Assembly: GCF_000964405.1 (NCBI RefSeq) | Contig: NZ_BANE01000004.1 | Span: 1 to 51,320, forward strand | Direction: 5' to 3' | DNA: 51,320 nucleotides | Origin: Novacetimonas hansenii JCM 7643 | GTDB lineage: Bacteria > Pseudomonadota > Alphaproteobacteria > Acetobacterales > Acetobacteraceae | Part shown: piece after piece, positions 26,127 through 35,100 of the stretch | Layout: every line of letters starts with the position of its first letter | Position numbering within the stretch: the stretch's first letter is position 1 | The notes under the pieces: model-generated | What the model saw: the letters and a program-made list of their open reading frames with translations, nothing else | Databases searched by the model: none | What the model was told of the DNA's origin: nothing | Made by a program: the position numbers and the translations under genes

Positions 26127-28331
26127 CTATTCCCCCGGCGTGTAGCGTCGCTCGACATGACCTTGCAGCTCTTCTGGGTAGAAGTAGACTTTGCGCAGAT
26201 TGCCTTCGCTATACCGTGTGGCCTGGTCAATGAAATGGCGTGAGGTCGGATCACTGCTTTCCCCACCTGTGGAGACTGCCCACGCGCGGACTTTCTGGTC
26301 GAATTCCACTACGGCGACAAAACTGTTCCCACTTGTGCCGTAATAGCGTTTTGTGCCGGGATAGCGTTTTGCCCCAAACGAGGCGAGGGATCCCCATATG
26401 GCGGACGTGAACGGCACAGGCAGACTGGGCTTGGCATCGCTGAAGTTCTGGGTCAGATCGCTGTTTATCCTCTGAAAACGGTTGAGCGTGCCCCACGGAA
26501 CCTGCCAGCATCCAAAATCGTGAACCAACCGGCTTACCGCCGAATCCAATCGTTCCAGCCTTTCCCCGTCGCTGATGCGCGTGGTCAGGTATTCATAAAG
26601 TGATCCGCCCTCTGCCTTGGCCAACGGGCGTACCCGTTCCAACAACCCATCCCCCCATAATACGGCCAGAGAAGTGGCCGTGGACTGCGCCGACCAGCGA
26701 TCATCCCATTTGCGCAGCAAGGCCACTGGTTCGGCTAGCCGTGATTTCTGTGGTGCATTGGTGGGCAGGTGTTCCCACGCGGAAACAAGTTGTGGCACCA
26801 ATATCGCAAATTCGGGAAGCCACGAATCATAGGCCGCAGTCATTAACGACTGAGCCGTGAAATCATGTCCTTCACTCAGCAACCGTGTGGCATGGATGCC
26901 TCGTGGATTTTCGCCCACCATGTCCATATAACGTGGGAAAGAGGCCCGTCGGGGGCTATCGGGACCAGATGCAGACCAGGGCCAGTCATTGGTGTTCATG
27001 ACCCAGCCACTGGATGGATTGACGACCTGCGGAAGTTCCGAAAGCGCATGTAACCCGTGCCAGTCAGTCGCCGGGTCGCTGCCATCAACGGGGCGTCGGT
27101 AATCAAATCGGTCGTTGCGACGTGGCACGAATTGCGGGTGTAAATAAGCGATCTCCCCCTTGCTGTCGGCAAAAATGGTGTTGTTTGATGAATTTGCCTG
27201 CAGCGCAGATACTTTCATGAAATGCGTGTAATCTTCTGCTTTGGTGCGCAGGAAGGACTGCTCCAGTGCTGGAACCGGTTTCCACATCAGGGCGGTGCTG
27301 ACCCATTTATTTCCGTCTGTCCGGACAATGGGGCCATGATGTGTGGCGTTAACATTGAATTCGCGCACCGCCAGTGTGCCTGATGGCATGCGGATCCGCA
27401 ATGTGACCTTGCGGGATTCGACAGGTATCGTCTTGTCGCCATAACGGTAACAGGTTTGATCGCCGCAACGGGTGATTGTTTCCGCGAATTCATCAACCAC
27501 GTCCACGCCACTCGATGTATGCATCCATCCGGCGTGAGGGTTGAAGCCCTGATAAATAAAGAATTGCCCCCAAGTGACCGCGCCATACGCATTCAGCCCC
27601 TTGTCGCTGGTCATTTGCAGTTCGGAGCGGAAGAAGAAACTGGTATGTGGGTTGATAAGCAGTAGCGCGTGACCCGCCGCCGTATGGGCGGGGGCGATCG
27701 CAATCCCGTTGGAGCCTTTCGGTTCTTGCGGTTTTATGCCGCGCTCTTCCTCGCTTGGCGCGACAGGACGTTTTTCGTAAAATTCCTGAAGCCGAGAGAG
27801 TGAGATACGCTCCACATCGCCGCCGATGCTGCCTTCGGTAAAGCTGAGCGCCATCCATGGCTCGAAATGGGTAATGACACGTGGCTTTACCTGCGGATGC
27901 GTCCGGAGATACCAGTTGAGCCCATCAGCCCATGCATCCATCAGACGTTTCAGCCACCGGGGGGAGGAGGCATAATCCGCCTGCAGGCGAACCGGATCAA
28001 CAAACATCCTTATCCGCAGATCCTGCCAGAGTGCGCTTTCTCCCTCTGCCTCTGCCAGGCGACCGAGTGAGACGAGGTAATTGGTTTCGACCCGGTTAAA
28101 GTCATCTTCTGCCTGTGCATAGCTGGCGCCGAACACGGCATCGGCATCTGTATGCCCACGTACATGGGCAATCCCCCAATCATCGCGGATGATTGTCACC
28201 CGCGTGGCTTCCTGTCGCAGGCGGCCGTACTCCTCGGGGGATGCGGCGCGCGTGCATGGGGTGGGCCCCATGAACAGGGCACCAAGAAAGAGAATACGAA
28301 AGGTTGCAACACGGGGACGCACGGTTATCAT
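26127..28331 (-). CDS. Penicillin-acylase family N-terminal nucleophile hydrolase, secreted
   Basis: Periplasmic Ntn-hydrolase of 734 residues. ATG 28331 gives a signal peptide (about 1-30); the frame runs open further upstream but overlaps the divergent gene. The alpha-chain start VTIIRDDWGIAHVRG and AQAEDDF are typical. The precursor would self-cleave before the catalytic serine, here Ser207 in EPKGSNGIAIAP, and the beta chain shows the later THHGPIV element. The family includes penicillin, aculeacin, cyclic lipopeptide and acyl-homoserine-lactone acylases. Which amide is cut cannot be told. It is divergent from a secreted amidohydrolase with about 70 bp between. Confidence 0.87.
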   Translation of the reverse strand: MITVRPRVATFRILFLGALFMGPTPCTRAASPEEYGRLRQEATRVTIIRDDWGIAHVRGHTDADAVFGASYAQAEDDFNRVETNYLVSLGRLAEAEGESALWQDLRIRMFVDPVRLQADYASSPRWLKRLMDAWADGLNWYLRTHPQVKPRVITHFEPWMALSFTEGSIGGDVERISLSRLQEFYEKRPVAPSEEERGIKPQEPKGSNGIAIAPAHTAAGHALLLINPHTSFFFRSELQMTSDKGLNAYGAVTWGQFFIYQGFNPHAGWMHTSSGVDVVDEFAETITRCGDQTCYRYGDKTIPVESRKVTLRIRMPSGTLAVREFNVNATHHGPIVRTDGNKWVSTALMWKPVPALEQSFLRTKAEDYTHFMKVSALQANSSNNTIFADSKGEIAYLHPQFVPRRNDRFDYRRPVDGSDPATDWHGLHALSELPQVVNPSSGWVMNTNDWPWSASGPDSPRRASFPRYMDMVGENPRGIHATRLLSEGHDFTAQSLMTAAYDSWLPEFAILVPQLVSAWEHLPTNAPQKSRLAEPVALLRKWDDRWSAQSTATSLAVLWGDGLLERVRPLAKAEGGSLYEYLTTRISDGERLERLDSAVSRLVHDFGCWQVPWGTLNRFQRINSDLTQNFSDAKPSLPVPFTSAIWGSLASFGAKRYPGTKRYYGTSGNSFVAVVEFDQKVRAWAVSTGGESSDPTSRHFIDQATRYSEGNLRKVYFYPEELQGHVERRYTPGE

Positions 28332-28400
28332 CGGCAAAAATCTATCCACAGGCGCAACGATATGCAAGATCGACTGACCGTCCTCATGGGAAAGGCCGTA

Positions 28401-29669
28401 ATGCGTTTCACAAAATATTTTCCAATCATTGGGCTGATGGTGACGCTCCTTGCGGTCCCGGCATTGGCCGATGACCTGCTGATCCGTCCTGCGCGGGTCT
28501 TTGACGGGGTTGATCCGCATCCCCACGAAGGTTGGTCTGTGCTGGTTCATGACACACGTATCACCGCCGTCGGCCCTGCGCTGTCCGCGCCTGCTGGCGC
28601 ACATGTGATCGATCTGCCGGGTATGACGTTGCTGCCCGGCCTGATCGAAGGACATTCACACCTGTTCCTCCATCCCTATAACGAAACGAAATGGGACGAT
28701 CAGGTTCTGCATGAATCCCTTGCGCTGCGGACTGCACGCGCAACTGTTGCGGCAAGGGCGACCCTGATGGCAGGGTTTACCACGGTGCGTGATCTGGGGA
28801 CCGAAGGGGCTGGTTATGCAGATGTGGGCCTTAAGCAGGCCATAGAGCAGGGGATTATTCCCGGTCCGCGCATGCTGGTTGCGACACGTGCGCTGGTGGC
28901 GACAGGCTCTTATGGACCAAAGGGGTTTGAACCCGGCGTCCCAATTCCGCAGGGCGCGCAGGAAGCTGATGGCCCCGACCTGGTGCGCGCGGCGCGTGAA
29001 CAGATTGCTGCTGGCGCGGATGTGGTCAAATTATATGCCGATTACCATTGGGGACCGGGTGAACCCAGTCGGCCAACCTTCCTGATGGAAGAAATGCGTG
29101 CAGCGGTGGAGGCTGCTCATTCGGCAGGACGGATTGTTGCCGCCCACGCGCATTCAGCCGAAGGCATGCGCCGCGCCGTTCTGGCAGGCGTTGATACTGT
29201 CGAACATGGATCAGAAGGGACGCCAGACGTCTTTCGTTTGATGCATGATCACGGTACGGCGCTGTGTCCCACCTTGTCTGCCATGGAAAGCATTGCCCGT
29301 TATCGTGGCTGGAACGGCGAGGAACCTGCCCCCAAAGCCGTTCAGACCAGTCGCTCAAGTTTTGCCGCTGCGCGAAAGGCAGGTGTTATTCTGTGTGTCG
29401 GTGGTGATGTTGGTGTTTTTCCCCATGGGACCAATGCGCGGGAGCTGGAGGCCATGGTTGCCGCCGGGATGCCTGCCTCTGCTGTTCTACAGGCTGCGAC
29501 GTCTGGCAATGCGCGGATATTCCATATTGACGATCAGCTTGGCGCAATACGGCCTGGCCTACTGGCCGATCTGGTCGCTGTTAGGGGGGATCCGACCCAC
29601 GATATCAAAACACTGTATGCCGTGCGCTTTGTTGCCAAAGGTGGCAGCGTTATCCGCAATGGCGAGTGA
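28401..29669 (+). CDS. Secreted metal-dependent amidohydrolase (imidazolonepropionase/prolidase-like)
   Basis: Amidohydrolase of 422 residues with a signal peptide (MRFTKYFPIIGLMVTLLAVP, cleaved near ALA). Metal ligands of the superfamily are visible: HxH in EGHSHLFLHP, a probable carbamylated Lys in DVVKLYADYH, His in IVAAHAHSAEGM and VEHGSEG, and Asp in CVGGDVGVFP. Relatives are annotated as Xaa-Pro dipeptidases or imidazolonepropionase-like and cleave dipeptides or amides. ATG 28401 has GGGAAAGG upstream and gives the clean signal peptide. The divergent arrangement with the acylase suggests joint control and perhaps successive steps on one substrate. Confidence 0.87.
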   Translation: MRFTKYFPIIGLMVTLLAVPALADDLLIRPARVFDGVDPHPHEGWSVLVHDTRITAVGPALSAPAGAHVIDLPGMTLLPGLIEGHSHLFLHPYNETKWDDQVLHESLALRTARATVAARATLMAGFTTVRDLGTEGAGYADVGLKQAIEQGIIPGPRMLVATRALVATGSYGPKGFEPGVPIPQGAQEADGPDLVRAAREQIAAGADVVKLYADYHWGPGEPSRPTFLMEEMRAAVEAAHSAGRIVAAHAHSAEGMRRAVLAGVDTVEHGSEGTPDVFRLMHDHGTALCPTLSAMESIARYRGWNGEEPAPKAVQTSRSSFAAARKAGVILCVGGDVGVFPHGTNARELEAMVAAGMPASAVLQAATSGNARIFHIDDQLGAIRPGLLADLVAVRGDPTHDIKTLYAVRFVAKGGSVIRNGE

Positions 29670-29805
29670 GGAAAAACAGGCGATTGAGGGTTGTTGGGAG
29701 TAATTGTGCACTGATAACTCCCATAACAGAATGATAATTCTGTATTGTCGCACTGATATTATTCCGTAAAGTATTCCGTGAGATAATTATCCATAAAAAT
29801 TCTAA

Positions 29806-29833
29806 ACACCACCTTAATTTTTTAAGGTGGTGT
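29806..29833. terminator. Strong bidirectional terminator hairpin
   Basis: A perfect 12-bp stem, ACACCACCTTAA with TTAAGGTGGTGT, surrounds a 4-T loop. T-rich sequence follows on the plus strand and the minus strand continues with T-rich sequence as well. It lies between the convergent amidohydrolase gene (ends 29669) and the small membrane protein gene (ends 29934). Confidence 0.8.
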
Positions 29834-29933
29834 ATTTTAAAAAAATCTATAATTATATAGATATATTTATCATACCTAAGTGTTCGTCTCATTCTCACTA
29901 AATATTTGGAAGGGGTATATCTACATGGAATGC

Positions 29934-30317
29934 CTATTCGGGCATTTTAATTTTTATGGATTTTATTAAGTGATTTTTTTTATCTATTTTCCCAAATACG
30001 CTAAAAGTACAAATCCCATCAGATGGTAGATTGAAATTTGAACAGTTACTTCCTATATATATTTTATTTTTCTCATCAATTTCATTGTAGTTAATGATAT
30101 ATGAAGTATATGTATTGACTCCTGCGGAGAGGGATGCCGTATCAACCGGGGTAAAGCGGCATGTCCTTAGATTTTCGTTCAGGTCACAATGTATCTTTCC
30201 TGTTCCGATTTCCGATAAACTAAAAGTATTGGCATATTTATAAATAAATAGCGATATGATAGAAAATAATATGAATATAAAAATAACATTTGACATAAAT
30301 TTAACTATATTTCTCAA
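29934..30317 (-). CDS. Small membrane-anchored protein of unknown function (TTG start)
   Basis: A 127-residue AT-rich gene that I do not recognise. One hydrophobic helix at about residues 8-26 follows a basic N terminus, and the rest is a polar domain with four Cys residues (in HCDLN, RTCRF, SNCSN and GICTF), suggesting a disulfide-bonded extracytoplasmic domain. The start is TTG at 30317 with an excellent GGAG site 6 bases upstream; ATG at 30296 is the alternative but lacks such a site. Lower GC than its neighbours suggests transfer. Confidence 0.6.
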   Translation of the reverse strand: MRNIVKFMSNVIFIFILFSIISLFIYKYANTFSLSEIGTGKIHCDLNENLRTCRFTPVDTASLSAGVNTYTSYIINYNEIDEKNKIYIGSNCSNFNLPSDGICTFSVFGKIDKKNHLIKSIKIKMPE

Positions 30318-30916
30318 CTTTCTCTCCTTTGTATTGTAGCTGACTGGCAGATATATTCCTCATAATAACATATTTTTTGAAATTATATATAGATCATAGC
30401 AAGGCAAATTTATCGAAGTCAGACTATGTAACTATGTAACTATGTAACTATGTAAGGTTGAGATTTTTGTAAAGTAATTGTATTTCAATACATTATATTA
30501 ATATTCTGATATTTTATATCGTATTATGTATTGTTTGATTGCTGGCGAGATAAGCTTATGATGGCCAGTTACCTACGCTAGATCTTGCTTGATGATATAC
30601 AGGACGTGCGCATCGTATCGAATATGCGGGAGTTGGTTTGAAGAGAGTTCGAAATTATATATGGTAATGCAAAAGACTGGTAAATTTCGGATTTTGTATA
30701 CCAGCCAGTTGTACTATACTATCAGACGGGTTTTATACGATGGTGGTAAAAAATAGAGCAGGTTGAAGCCCCCTGAATGCAAGGCGCTCTTCTTGTGAAT
30801 AACAGGCTGCCAAAGGCTGAATGTCGCCTGCTTCTGTCGCTCATTCTATGTTGACGCACTGTTAAATTCCCGTCGGGTCCGGGGTATGGATACGTTCATC
30901 GTGGTGGCGATACATT
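30318..30916. other. 600-bp AT-rich intergenic region with a tandem octamer
   Basis: I see no supported gene here. The notable feature is the short tandem repeat at 30423-30454, listed separately. A GC-richer patch at about 30750-30900 may be degraded coding sequence, possibly from a mobile element, but I cannot assign it. Confidence 0.45.
30423..30454. repeat. Four perfect copies of an 8-bp tandem repeat
   Basis: ACTATGTA is repeated four times without change. It is intergenic, about 110 bp upstream of the small membrane protein gene read on the minus strand. Simple repeats like this can change length by slippage and alter promoter spacing, but no such effect can be shown from one sequence. 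Confidence 0.9.
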
Positions 30917-31261
30917 TTAATGACTTATAATTTCAACCTGACCTTCCCGATTACGTGTTACTGGGGACAGCCTGATAATTGCAGCGAGGGTCAATGGCCC
31001 ATAAAAGTGTGGAAATATCTGTCCTGCCCGAGATACCTCCCACCGTAGCGATGGTCCCAATACTTCTTGGTCAATCGCAGCGAGCATGAGGCCGGATTGT
31101 CCTTTGAAATACAGATCAACGGTTGCAGTCACTTGATCCGCGGTCGACATATGTATGAATCCATCAGAAATATCCAATAAAGAGCCGGGGAAGGTTCCGT
31201 CATGTACCAGTGCGGCATATTCAGATGCGGTCAGGATTTTATAGACGATCTGTTTTTTCAT
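30917..31261 (-). CDS. DUF952 family protein
   Basis: Small cytosolic protein of 114 residues with the DUF952 pattern: VYKILTASEYAALVHDGTFP, DGFIHMSTADQV, and the end segment HFYGPLTLAAIIRL. The biochemical function of the family is not established; members are annotated only by structure, related to a glutathione S-transferase-like or ADP-ribosyl-type fold. It is a single gene with no clear operon partner. Confidence 0.85.
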   Translation of the reverse strand: MKKQIVYKILTASEYAALVHDGTFPGSLLDISDGFIHMSTADQVTATVDLYFKGQSGLMLAAIDQEVLGPSLRWEVSRAGQIFPHFYGPLTLAAIIRLSPVTRNREGQVEIISH

Positions 31262-31332
31262 AAAAAGTGCCTGTCAGGTATATTTTAAATGCCATCTGAG
31301 AAGAAATTATGAAGGACCATAAAGGGTAGATG

Positions 31333-31725
31333 TTAGAATAATAGCAAGTTTATTGAAATCCCAAACAGCACCATACTCCATAGCGTAACAAGAATAAATT
31401 TTCTCTTTATGATATTAATTGAAAGAAGGGACATAAGTGGATCATGAATATTTTTGCGTATCTTATCCGTTTTTTCCTTATATATACCATTATTTTCACA
31501 TATTCCCATAGACTCCATCAAAAAAAGGCGAAATTTACCCAATTCATCTTCTTTATACAAAGTTTTTTTGTTGATGGAGATTGTTGGTGGTCCACATCGC
31601 AATATGCGCATAATGAATAAATGATATTTACGGATTCCAAGGTATTGTGAGGCTTCCGCAGGAGAAAGAATGGATTTCCTGGGAAAGTGTATCAGGTCCG
31701 TTGTGCCATCTTGAAGCGAAGTCAT
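31333..31725 (-). CDS. Putative tail-anchored helix-turn-helix protein
   Basis: A protein of about 130 residues from ATG 31725; the frame stays open to 31815. Residues about 18-70 look like an excisionase/MerR-type HTH domain: ILSPAEASQYLGIRKYHLFI followed by a GPP turn and KKTLYKEDEL, which matches the usual wing before a final helix. The extreme C terminus is a single hydrophobic helix (FILVTLWSMVLFGISINLLL) ending one residue before the stop, so the protein would be anchored in the membrane by its tail. Function is unknown. It is divergent from the cellulose operon, about 470 bp away. Confidence 0.55.
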   Translation of the reverse strand: MTSLQDGTTDLIHFPRKSILSPAEASQYLGIRKYHLFIMRILRCGPPTISINKKTLYKEDELGKFRLFLMESMGICENNGIYKEKTDKIRKNIHDPLMSLLSINIIKRKFILVTLWSMVLFGISINLLLF

Positions 31726-31815
31726 CCGAATCTTCTTTCCTGCGTATCGTGGGGAATGCCACCTGCGGCTTTGTGGAGAGGAAGATATGATATCATTTCC
31801 GGCCTTGACCTCCAA

Positions 31816-32194
31816 TCAAGATGGCATTTCTTTCTTTTCCGAATGGATGGGGATATGGACCTGATGGTCTTTTTTTATCCAGCCAGACTGTCTGGTCACA
31901 GATCGGGCAAAAGTCCTCATGACGTATGTTTTTGTGTGTGAGTTGCAATTCAAATAGAAGCATCATGTTGTTTTCATAAAACAAGCATTGACATATATAT
32001 TATTTCAATTTAATTGGGATATATTGCAATTATCTGTGTGCTTTATTTTTTGAGTTCAGGGTATGGAACGGGATTTTCATGAGTAATAGATGCGGGTTGA
32101 TCGCTTTTTGTTTGTTAAAATCTTACAATGTAAACGTAAAATTATAGAAAATTTTCATAAAAAGCCCTGATTATCCCTTAAACCGGCATATTAA
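31816..32194. other. Upstream region of the cellulose operon
   Basis: AT-rich intergenic sequence between the HTH gene (minus) and bcsAB (plus). It should hold the bcsAB promoter in its last 150 bp. A minus-strand frame at 31793-31984 contains a CPIC motif but no known domain, and is not called. No terminator or riboswitch-like structure was recognised. Confidence 0.45.
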
Positions 32195-35100
32195 ATGCAA
32201 GATATAGTCCTGAATTCCATGATCTGGCGTATTGTAAAGTCTCCTTTTATTTCCGGCCTGCTCTTCGCTCTACTGATGGCGGTGGTCTGCCTGACATATC
32301 TTTCACCTGACCGTCAGTTTTTTGTGGCAGTGGGGGGAGGAATTCTGTTTTTTCTTGTCCGCCGACATAATGAACGATGGTCGCGCTGTTTCCTGATGAT
32401 CCTCTCGATCGTCGTATCCGGTCGTTATCTGGTCTGGCGGTTTACTTCCACCCTCGATTTTGACGGAATCTTGCAAACCGTTCTGGTTCTGGCGCTGGCT
32501 GTGGGGGAAATCTACACCACCATTCGCGTCGGGTTTACATATTTCCAGCTTGCATGGCCGCTGCGGCGACAGATTCATCCCCTGCCGGACGACATGGCCA
32601 CATGGCCGGTCATCGATGTGTATGTCCCGACCTATAATGAGGATATTTCCATTGTCAGGACAACGGTGCTCGGTTGCCTGTCGATGGACTGGCCAGCGGA
32701 TAAATTGAATGTCTATATCCTTGACGACGGGCGGCGGCGGGTATTTCGTGATTTCGCCCGGCAGGTCGGGGCCGGTTACATCAACCGTGCGCAGAACATG
32801 CATGCCAAGGCCGGAAATCTCAATCATGCCATCGGCGTGACGACGGGTGACATCATTGCGATTTTTGACTGTGACCATGTGCCTGTGCGCGGCTTCCTCA
32901 AGAAAACCGTCGGGTGGATGCTGGCGGATCCCAATCTGGCGCTGTTGCAGACCCCGCATCATTTCTACTCGCCGGACCCTTTTCGCCGTAACATGCGCCG
33001 CGGTATGGAGGTTCCACCTGAAAGCAACCTGTTTTACGGGTTGCTGCAGGATGGGAATGATTTCTGGAATGCGACGTTTTTCTGCGGATCATGTGCGCTT
33101 TTGCGACGTAAGGCCATTGTATCGATTGACGGGTTTGCTACCGAAACCGTGACCGAGGATGCCCATACGGCCCTGCGCATGCAACGCCGGGGATGGGGAA
33201 CGGGTTATCTGCGCGAACCGCTTGCGGCAGGACTGGAGACGGAAACCCTGCTGCTTCAGATCGGGCAGCGTGTGCGCTGGGCGCGGGGGATGTTCCAGAT
33301 GCTGCGGCTGGATAATCCGATGTTCGGGCGTGGCCTGCGCCTGACGCAGCGGATCTGTTACATGGCGGCGGCTACGAACTATTTTTTCGCCATCCCGCGC
33401 ATGATGTTTCTGCTGGCCCCACTGGCCTACCTGTTCCTGGGCGTGACCATGATTGCGGCTTCGCCGTATGAACTTGCGGTCTATGCCCTGCCGCATCTGT
33501 TTCACACCACCATGACCATGTCCCGCCTGCAGGGACGGTGGCGTTATTCCTTCTGGAGCGAGATTTACGAATCCATGCTCGCGCCGTTTCTTGTGCGTAT
33601 GACGTTCGTCACGATGCTGGCGCCCCACAAGGGCAGTTTTAATGTTACGGACAAGGGGGGGCTGCTGGACCAGGAGCGTTTCGACTGGCGCGCCTCGTAT
33701 CCCAGCGTGATCATGGCCGTCATATTGGCGGTGGGATTATGCGCGGGGATATGGGCGGCGATTGTCCATTACAATGAAACGCTTGTGTTTCGGGCAATGG
33801 CTGTCAATTCGATATGGGTGCTGTTCAGCCTGATTATCGTCCTTGGCGGTGTGGCGGCGGCACGTGAAACACGCCAGCGCCGACGTAACCATCGCGTCGT
33901 GGCGAACATTCCCTTCGAACTTACGGATGGGCAGGGGCAGGTTATCGCCTGTAATGCCGTTGATGTGTCGATGGGTGGCTGCCAGCTTCAGGTTCCGGTG
34001 CCATCATCCGATGCAGCAGGCGCGGAGGTATCGGTGCGCTGGTCCCTTGCGTCAGGGCAGGTGACGATGCGTGCCACAATCATTGCCCGACGCGAAGGGC
34101 GTGTGCATCTGAAATGGGTCATTCCGGGTCTTGCAGAAGAAAACGAGGTCGTGGGCCTTGTCTTCGGTCGCGATGATGCATGGGCGCAGTGGTCCGATTT
34201 TCAGCCAGACCACCCGCTTCGCAGCCTCTACCTGCTGGTTCTGAGCATCTGCGCGCTATTCCGTCCTGCCCGACGGACGAAGCCGCCCGCGCCGAGTGCG
34301 CCCGTGGAGGAGAAAAAGGCACCGCCGGAAGATCGGCTTCCGCCCCAGCAGCTTGTCATTCCGCCAGATCGCAATGTACGGTTATGTGGCATCGGCAAAA
34401 CGGTTGCGATCGCCGCCCTGATGGTGTGTTCGGGTGCGCTGGTCCGTGCGCAGGCGTCCCCGCCCACGGTGGATGGCGGTTCCGTTGCGGCGATTGATGA
34501 TGCGCACATGACCACGGCGGATGTGGACGAAGTTTCCCGCACGCCAGTCACGTTCACCCGCACTTTTGCGGAGATGGGGCGAACGGAGGACATGGTGCTG
34601 GGCGCGGAGGCACCGCTTTATGGCCTGACTGCCAAAGTGGGCCGTGACGCCATCGTCACATCCGCGCGGCTTGATATTTCCGGGATCTCGCACATGGGGC
34701 ATGCGGCAGGTCATCTTGCCATTGCCGTAAGCATAAATAACCAGGGCGTAGGCGTTATCTGTCCCGCCGCCGACGGGAATTTCGGGCCTGTCAGCCTGCC
34801 GGTCAGTACGATGTTCCTTGATACGCGCAACAGGATAAATTTCCGCCTGTTCATGCGCACGTCGCAGGACGCCGGGGGGGCTGTGCCTGCCTGCGGGCCG
34901 GATGCGCGTGGTCCGGTGGGGAATGTGGTACAGGTTACGGGCCAGTCCGTCAAAATCCTGATTTCACAGCAATCCACCATGACAGTGGCAACCGTAAGTC
35001 TTGTGCCGCATCGTCTGCTCTCGACACTTCCTTATCCGGTGCTGGACCCGGACGCGGCGCAGGTGATGCCGGTTACTTTTGTCCTGCCGGATATGTCAGA

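Noticed and set aside
31793-31984. 63-codon minus-strand frame with a CPIC zinc-finger-like motif
   Set aside because: A single Cys pair with no second pair, overlapping the upstream part of the HTH gene in another frame; too weak to call.
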